Shown here: one piece after another, positions 15,791-19,199 of the stretch
How positions within the stretch are numbered: position 1 is the stretch's first letter
How the letters are laid out: every line of letters begins with the position of its first letter
Origin: JBKJVQ01 sp046717125
GTDB lineage: Bacteria > Pseudomonadota > Alphaproteobacteria > Rhizobiales > Methyloligellaceae
Length of the DNA: 19,199 bases
Reading direction: 5' to 3'
Assembly: GCA_046717125.1 (NCBI GenBank)
Contig: JBKJVQ010000076.1
Location: forward strand, 1 to 19,199
Made by a program: the position numbers and the translations under genes
Notes under the pieces: model-generated
The model's input: only the letters and a program-made list of their open reading frames with translations
Told to the model about the DNA's origin: nothing
Database searches by the model: none

Positions 15791-16072
15791 GTGAAGTCCC
15801 CCCAATCACGGCTCGGACGCGACGCCGCCGCAGGCGCAGGTCGCGTTCGAAGCGGTGAAAACCTAGCCGCTGCAACGACCGCGCGGTTAGTCCAGATTTT
15901 CCCGTAGAAAGTTCGGAAAATTCTTGAAATTGAGCGGGCTATCGGCCTTGAAGCGTGTTTTTTTGGCGACATTGCGCTTCCTTGCATTACGCGCTCGCCA
16001 ACTCCAATCTTTACGATAAGTCTCTGCGTTCTAGGGCTTTTATCCAAAGGAGAAGATTATTTTTGTGAGACA

Positions 16073-16111
16073 GCACCTGCATGACCGGCCCTGCGCCGGG
16101 CATGCAGGTGC
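16073..16111. repeat. long inverted repeat (39 bases) upstream of the LuxR-type regulator
   Basis: GCACCTGCATG (16073-16083) pairs perfectly with CATGCAGGTGC (16101-16111). After one A/G mismatch, CCGGC pairs with GCCGG around a CCTGC loop. That makes 16 of 17 pairs. No T run follows directly on either strand, so a regulatory hairpin or operator is as likely as a terminator. Confidence 0.7.
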
Positions 16112-16113
16112 GA

Positions 16114-16132
16114 TGTTAATGCGCTGTTAATG
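16114..16132 (+). promoter_or_regulatory. direct repeat TGTTAATG x2, 11-bp spacing
   Basis: TGTTAATG occurs at 16114-16121 and again at 16125-16132, with starts 11 bases apart (one helical turn). That is the usual geometry for two monomers of a response regulator on one DNA face. It lies about 105 bases before the regulator start. The binding protein is unknown; autoregulation is an inference. Confidence 0.4.
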
Positions 16133-16234
16133 TTCTTTTCTTGAGATATTTTCTCGGCTAGTTTGCCGTGTTGAAGAGGCACGAATCGAACGGCGCGATC
16201 GCAGCTTCAAAAATGGGTTGGGGCAAATTCATCG

Positions 16235-16852
16235 ATGAAGCTGCTGATCATCGATCAATTTCCGATCGTTGTTCTCGGTTGCCGGGCATTGTTCGCGCGA
16301 GACCTCCGCATCGAAGTGATCGAGGCTGGGGATGCCGGGCATGGGTTCGACACTTTCACACGCCGGCATCCCGACATCACGCTGATCGGCTTTCAGCTCC
16401 CGGATTCGTCGGGGATCGCCCTGATGCGGCGTATGCTGACAAAAAATTCCGAGGCTGCCATCGTACTGGTCGGCTCTTCCGACGATCCGCTATTCGCGTC
16501 GCAATCGCTGGAGGCGGGCGCGCGTGGATATGTGTCCCTGCGCGAAGATCCCATGACCATGCTGCGCGCGGTGCACGATGTTGCGGCCGGCGGTCTTGCG
16601 GTGTCGGCGCTGATGGCGAAAAAGATCGTTGGATGGCGTGCGCGCGAGGGCGAAGGCGCGATGCGTCTCACACCACGGGAGCGCGAAATCCTCAGGCTGC
16701 TGGCGATCGGCCGAAGCATGGCGGAGATCGCCGATGTCATCAATCTCTCCTACAAGACCGTCGCCGCGAACTGTATGCAACTGCGTTCGAAGCTCCACGC
16801 GCGCACCACTGTTGAGCTCGTCCATGTCGCGGGCCTGCTCGGGCTCCTCTGA
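16235..16852 (+). CDS. NarL/FixJ-type (LuxR HTH) regulator with degenerate receiver domain
   Basis: This 205-residue protein has an N-terminal receiver-like domain (about 1-120) and a C-terminal LuxR-type helix-turn-helix: LTPREREILRLLAIGRS, MAEIADVINLSYKTVAANC, LRSKLHARTTVELV. The receiver fold is recognisable (LIIDQFPIVVLG; GFQLPDSSGIALMRR; LEAGARGYVSL), but its chemistry is gone. The phospho-acceptor Asp is Gly52 (TLIGFQLP instead of the usual L-D-x-x-(L/M)-P), the acidic pair is reduced to Asp7-Gln8, the switch Thr position is Gly80, and the conserved Lys is Leu102. It is therefore unlikely to be controlled by a histidine kinase and may sense a ligand or act constitutively. No kinase gene is adjacent. 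It is divergent from the poly-Glu TonB receptor and could regulate it (inference). Confidence 0.88.
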   Translation: MKLLIIDQFPIVVLGCRALFARDLRIEVIEAGDAGHGFDTFTRRHPDITLIGFQLPDSSGIALMRRMLTKNSEAAIVLVGSSDDPLFASQSLEAGARGYVSLREDPMTMLRAVHDVAAGGLAVSALMAKKIVGWRAREGEGAMRLTPREREILRLLAIGRSMAEIADVINLSYKTVAANCMQLRSKLHARTTVELVHVAGLLGLL

Positions 16853-16948
16853 ACCGAGTTCGTTCAAATCTGGCGCGCGACTTTCCGAGATGCTAAAGCC
16901 TCGCCGCCTCCTTGATCGGGGCGGGCACTGCATTTCTGGACGCGAAAG

Positions 16949-18256
16949 ATGTATCAACACGCCGGTAAGCGGGCCGATCTGCCCGCGATGGACGACATCC
17001 GGATCGGGATTATCGGCCTCGGCTATGTCGGCCTGCCATTGGCCACCTATTTCGCCCGGCGGTTTTCCGTCGTCGGCTTCGATATCGACGTCACGCGCAT
17101 CGCGGAACTCAAACGCGACGAGGACCGGACCCGCGAAGTCACCGACGCCGAATTCGCCGAGGCGCGCCATATTTCCTATTCGAGCGATCCGTCCGACCTG
17201 AAGGACCGAAATTTCTACATCGTCACCGTGCCCACCCCGATCGATGTCGCCAAGCGTCCCGACCTTCGCGCTCTCGAAGCGGCGAGCCGGATGGTCGGAA
17301 GCATCCTGAAGCGCGGCGACATCGTGATTTACGAGTCGACGGTCTATCCGGGCGCGACGGAGGAAGTATGCGTGCCCTTGCTCGAACAGGGTTCCGGGCT
17401 GACGTTCAACACCGACTTCTTCGCCGGTTATTCCCCGGAGCGTATCAATCCAGGCGATCACACGCACAGGCTGCCCAGCATCAAGAAGATCACGTCGGGC
17501 TCAACGCCAGAGGCCGCGGACCTGATCGACCGCGTCTACGCCGAAATCATCACGGCCGGAACGCACAAGGCGAGCGGCATCCGTGTGGCGGAAGCCGCCA
17601 AGGTAATCGAGAATATCCAGCGCGACGTGAACATCGCGCTGATCAACGAGCTCGCCATGCTGTTCAAGCAGATGGGGCTGGAGACATCCGAAGTGCTCGC
17701 CGCCGCCGGTACGAAATGGAATTTCCATCACTACCGTCCCGGGCTGGTTGGCGGCCACTGTATAGGCGTCGATCCGTATTACCTGACGCACAAGGCGCAA
17801 TCGATCGGCTTTCATCCCGAGATGATCCTCGCGGGGCGCCGCATCAACGACGGCATGGCGGCGTTCGTCGCGCAGGACGTGATCAAGACGATGCTGCGCC
17901 GCAAGCTGCGCGTAGACGATGCGCGCGTGCTCGTCATGGGTTTCACTTTCAAGGAAGACTGCCCCGATACGCGCAACACCAAAGTCGCCGACCTGGTCCG
18001 GGAACTCGCCGCATTCGTGTCGGAAGTCGTGGTTTACGATCCGGTCGCCGACTGCCACGGCGCGCTGGAGGAATACGGCATCAGCATTGTCCAGGACATG
18101 CCGGAAGGGCCCTTCGACGCCGTCGTGCTGACCGTTCGGCACGGCGAGATATCCGCGCTGGGCGTGGACAAGGTGCGTGCGCTTCTCGGGCCAGGCGGCC
18201 TCGTATACGACGTCAAGAGCGTCCTGCCGCAGCAGGACAGCGACGCCCGGGTTTAG
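16949..18256 (+). CDS. tviB: nucleotide-sugar dehydrogenase, TviB/WbpA type (UDP-HexNAc 6-dehydrogenase)
   Basis: This 435-residue cytoplasmic enzyme of the UDP-glucose/GDP-mannose dehydrogenase family oxidises C6 of a UDP-N-acetylhexosamine with two NAD+, giving the uronic acid for O-antigen or capsule. Visible features: the Rossmann motif GIIGLGYVGLP (residues 20-30), DID at the end of strand 2 (45-47), VPTPID (94-99), the STVYPG loop, ENIQRDVNIALINE in the central domain, the catalytic Cys271 in GGHCIGVDPYYL, and the C-terminal GFTFKEDCPDTRN. VPTPID and the VNIALINE helix fit the TviB/WbpA/WecC branch better than plain UDP-glucose dehydrogenases. ATG 16949 has GGACG eight or so bases upstream; ATG 16988 is possible and would remove 13 unconserved residues. 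It lies 96 bases after the regulator. Confidence 0.9.
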   Translation: MYQHAGKRADLPAMDDIRIGIIGLGYVGLPLATYFARRFSVVGFDIDVTRIAELKRDEDRTREVTDAEFAEARHISYSSDPSDLKDRNFYIVTVPTPIDVAKRPDLRALEAASRMVGSILKRGDIVIYESTVYPGATEEVCVPLLEQGSGLTFNTDFFAGYSPERINPGDHTHRLPSIKKITSGSTPEAADLIDRVYAEIITAGTHKASGIRVAEAAKVIENIQRDVNIALINELAMLFKQMGLETSEVLAAAGTKWNFHHYRPGLVGGHCIGVDPYYLTHKAQSIGFHPEMILAGRRINDGMAAFVAQDVIKTMLRRKLRVDDARVLVMGFTFKEDCPDTRNTKVADLVRELAAFVSEVVVYDPVADCHGALEEYGISIVQDMPEGPFDAVVLTVRHGEISALGVDKVRALLGPGGLVYDVKSVLPQQDSDARV

Positions 18257-18353
18257 CGTCTGACGGGGCGTGTTCCGTCGCAGATAAAGCAGGTCGCATC
18301 GCCGAAAGCGGGACGTTCATCGCTTCGCTTGGGAGGGCATCTAATGCTCAAAA

Positions 18354-19199
18354 CTAATTAAGAGTCGTTAATTCCGGTTTAGGATTCCCCAGCCATCGCA
18401 TAGTCTCGGCAAAATAAGGAGCAAGCCATAATGAACCCATAAGGGTCAGATGCTGCTTGTCCCGATAAAATACAACGTCGTTATTGATAGGGTAACATCT
18501 AATCTCATCGCACATGTGTTTTCGAGGGTCCCAGATTTTAGCAAGTTCATTACCACTAACAGCAACTTTAATACTTTGATCTGATTTTCTAGTATCGTTC
18601 TTGTTTTGCTCTAATGACACACTGCACTCCTCAATGGAGTGGCGAGAAATGCACGCAGGAACGCGTAATTTCATGTCAGGTACGGGCGCCAAAACTACAA
18701 CAGGGATCTTCATTTCGGTCAATTTCGAGATGTTTTTTTTCAGCTCTTCGCCGATGAAAGCGGCGTTTCGCCACTCAAGCTCACGTTTACTTAATCGCAG
18801 CTGCGCTGACTGCTCTTTGGGGCCATATTTGCGCACATAATATCCCCAGCGAGCGGCAAGGACGATGCCTTCGACCCGGTTCGCTTGCGCGTATCTGGCA
18901 ATCTCCGCCATTACCGCTGTATTGAAGCGTCGACAATTTGCACCCCAGCCGATGGGAAGGAAGGGCGCTGGATCTTCCACAGGCGGACAGCTTCCCATGG
19001 TTCGAGACAACACATTAAGACTTTCAGATCCGGAAGCATTCGCAACCATTGGTGAAAAGTGGTCTGCATGAGAATCGCCCCAAATAAATACATACTTTGC
19101 GTTCTTGTCTCGGATCAATGCGCAGTCATTCGATGGGATCAGTTTGCCGGTAAACTTCTTTTTATCGTGAAAACATTTGTCGATTGACCAGCTCCGTTC
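18354..19199 (-). CDS. SGNH domain of an acyltransferase-3 (OafA/YrhL-like) protein, cut by the right edge
   Basis: The frame is open to the window end and continues beyond it, so only the C-terminal part (about 281 residues) is seen. It carries the SGNH hydrolase features: block I YVFIWGDSHADHF with the nucleophile Ser, and the C-terminal DKQHLTLMGS with the catalytic Asp and His. Cysteines in DKCFHD, SNDCAL, GSCPPVED and HMCDEIRCYP suggest extracytoplasmic folding. In OafA/YrhL-type enzymes this domain follows a ten-helix acyltransferase-3 membrane domain, expected past the edge; together they O-acetylate surface polysaccharide. The region is visibly AT-richer than its neighbours with different codon choice, suggesting a different origin. 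It converges on the tviB-like gene with a 97-base gap. Confidence 0.85.
   Translation of the reverse strand, partial: ERSWSIDKCFHDKKKFTGKLIPSNDCALIRDKNAKYVFIWGDSHADHFSPMVANASGSESLNVLSRTMGSCPPVEDPAPFLPIGWGANCRRFNTAVMAEIARYAQANRVEGIVLAARWGYYVRKYGPKEQSAQLRLSKRELEWRNAAFIGEELKKNISKLTEMKIPVVVLAPVPDMKLRVPACISRHSIEECSVSLEQNKNDTRKSDQSIKVAVSGNELAKIWDPRKHMCDEIRCYPINNDVVFYRDKQHLTLMGSLWLAPYFAETMRWLGNPKPELTTLN

Larger units (their letters stand above)
15791..16234. other. divergent intergenic region between TonB receptor and LuxR-type regulator
   Basis: These 444 bases hold no recognised full-length gene and are AT-richer than the flanking genes. They contain a G-rich leader before the receptor start (GGGGGGACTTC next to ATG), an SD-like AAAGGAG at 16046-16052, a long hairpin (16073-16111) and a direct repeat (16114-16132). 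No convincing -35/-10 pair was found for either gene. A 21-codon GTG frame (16065-16130) overlaps the hairpin and is treated as a speculation only. Confidence 0.5.

Noticed and set aside
14672..15907. Plus-strand open frame of 411 codons
   Set aside because: It is the shadow of the second TonB receptor.

Overview
The window looks like chromosomal DNA of a GC-rich alphaproteobacterium, most likely of the Hyphomicrobiales (Rhizobiales) type. This rests on the high-GC codon use, a YqaA-dsbB pair, a tRNA-Leu(CAA), an HNH nuclease of a type common in that group, and TonB receptors with Pro/Arg-rich N-terminal extensions. Species cannot be named from the sequence. Nearly everything encoded here acts in the cell envelope.

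Layout. 1-2109 (minus): the passenger and first barrel strands of an autotransporter with 27-residue repeats, broken by a one-base frameshift and cut by the left edge. 2470-3838 (plus): an alpha/beta-hydrolase carboxylesterase and an HNH endonuclease. 3858-4031: two inverted REP-like palindromic elements between convergent genes. 4032-5101 (minus): dsbB and a YqaA/DedA-type membrane protein overlapping by 4 bp. 5315-5400: tRNA-Leu(CAA). 5503-6615 (plus): a D,D-carboxypeptidase with a duplicated lysine-rich tail. 6711-8114 (plus): a polysaccharide flippase with two opposite frameshifts. 8109-9188: a CAP-domain lipoprotein (minus) and a six-cysteine secreted protein of unknown function (plus).

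9203-12897 (minus) is a compact candidate copper-acquisition operon: a DUF2946 protein, a TonB-dependent outer-membrane receptor, and a fused YcnI (DUF1775)-PCuAC copper chaperone. Upstream and separately terminated is a second TonB receptor (13145-15790, minus) carrying a 42-residue, mostly glutamate insertion and a second Asp-rich loop. It is divergent from a NarL/FixJ-type regulator (16235-16852) whose receiver has lost its phospho-acceptor aspartate. The 444-base gap between them holds a long hairpin and an 11-bp-spaced direct repeat. The right end has a TviB/WbpA-type nucleotide-sugar dehydrogenase (16949-18256) and the SGNH end of a surface-sugar acyltransferase (18354 to the edge, minus) in visibly AT-richer DNA.

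Functionally, the copper operon would take metal across the outer membrane and hold it in the periplasm. DsbB and the six-cysteine protein point to periplasmic disulfide chemistry. The flippase, sugar dehydrogenase and acyltransferase point to surface polysaccharide. The most unusual items are the poly-Glu receptor with its divergent Asp-less regulator, and the YcnI-PCuAC fusion. No CRISPR array, transposase, integrase or phage gene was seen. Three single-base frameshifts in two genes may be real inactivation, phase variation or sequence error.
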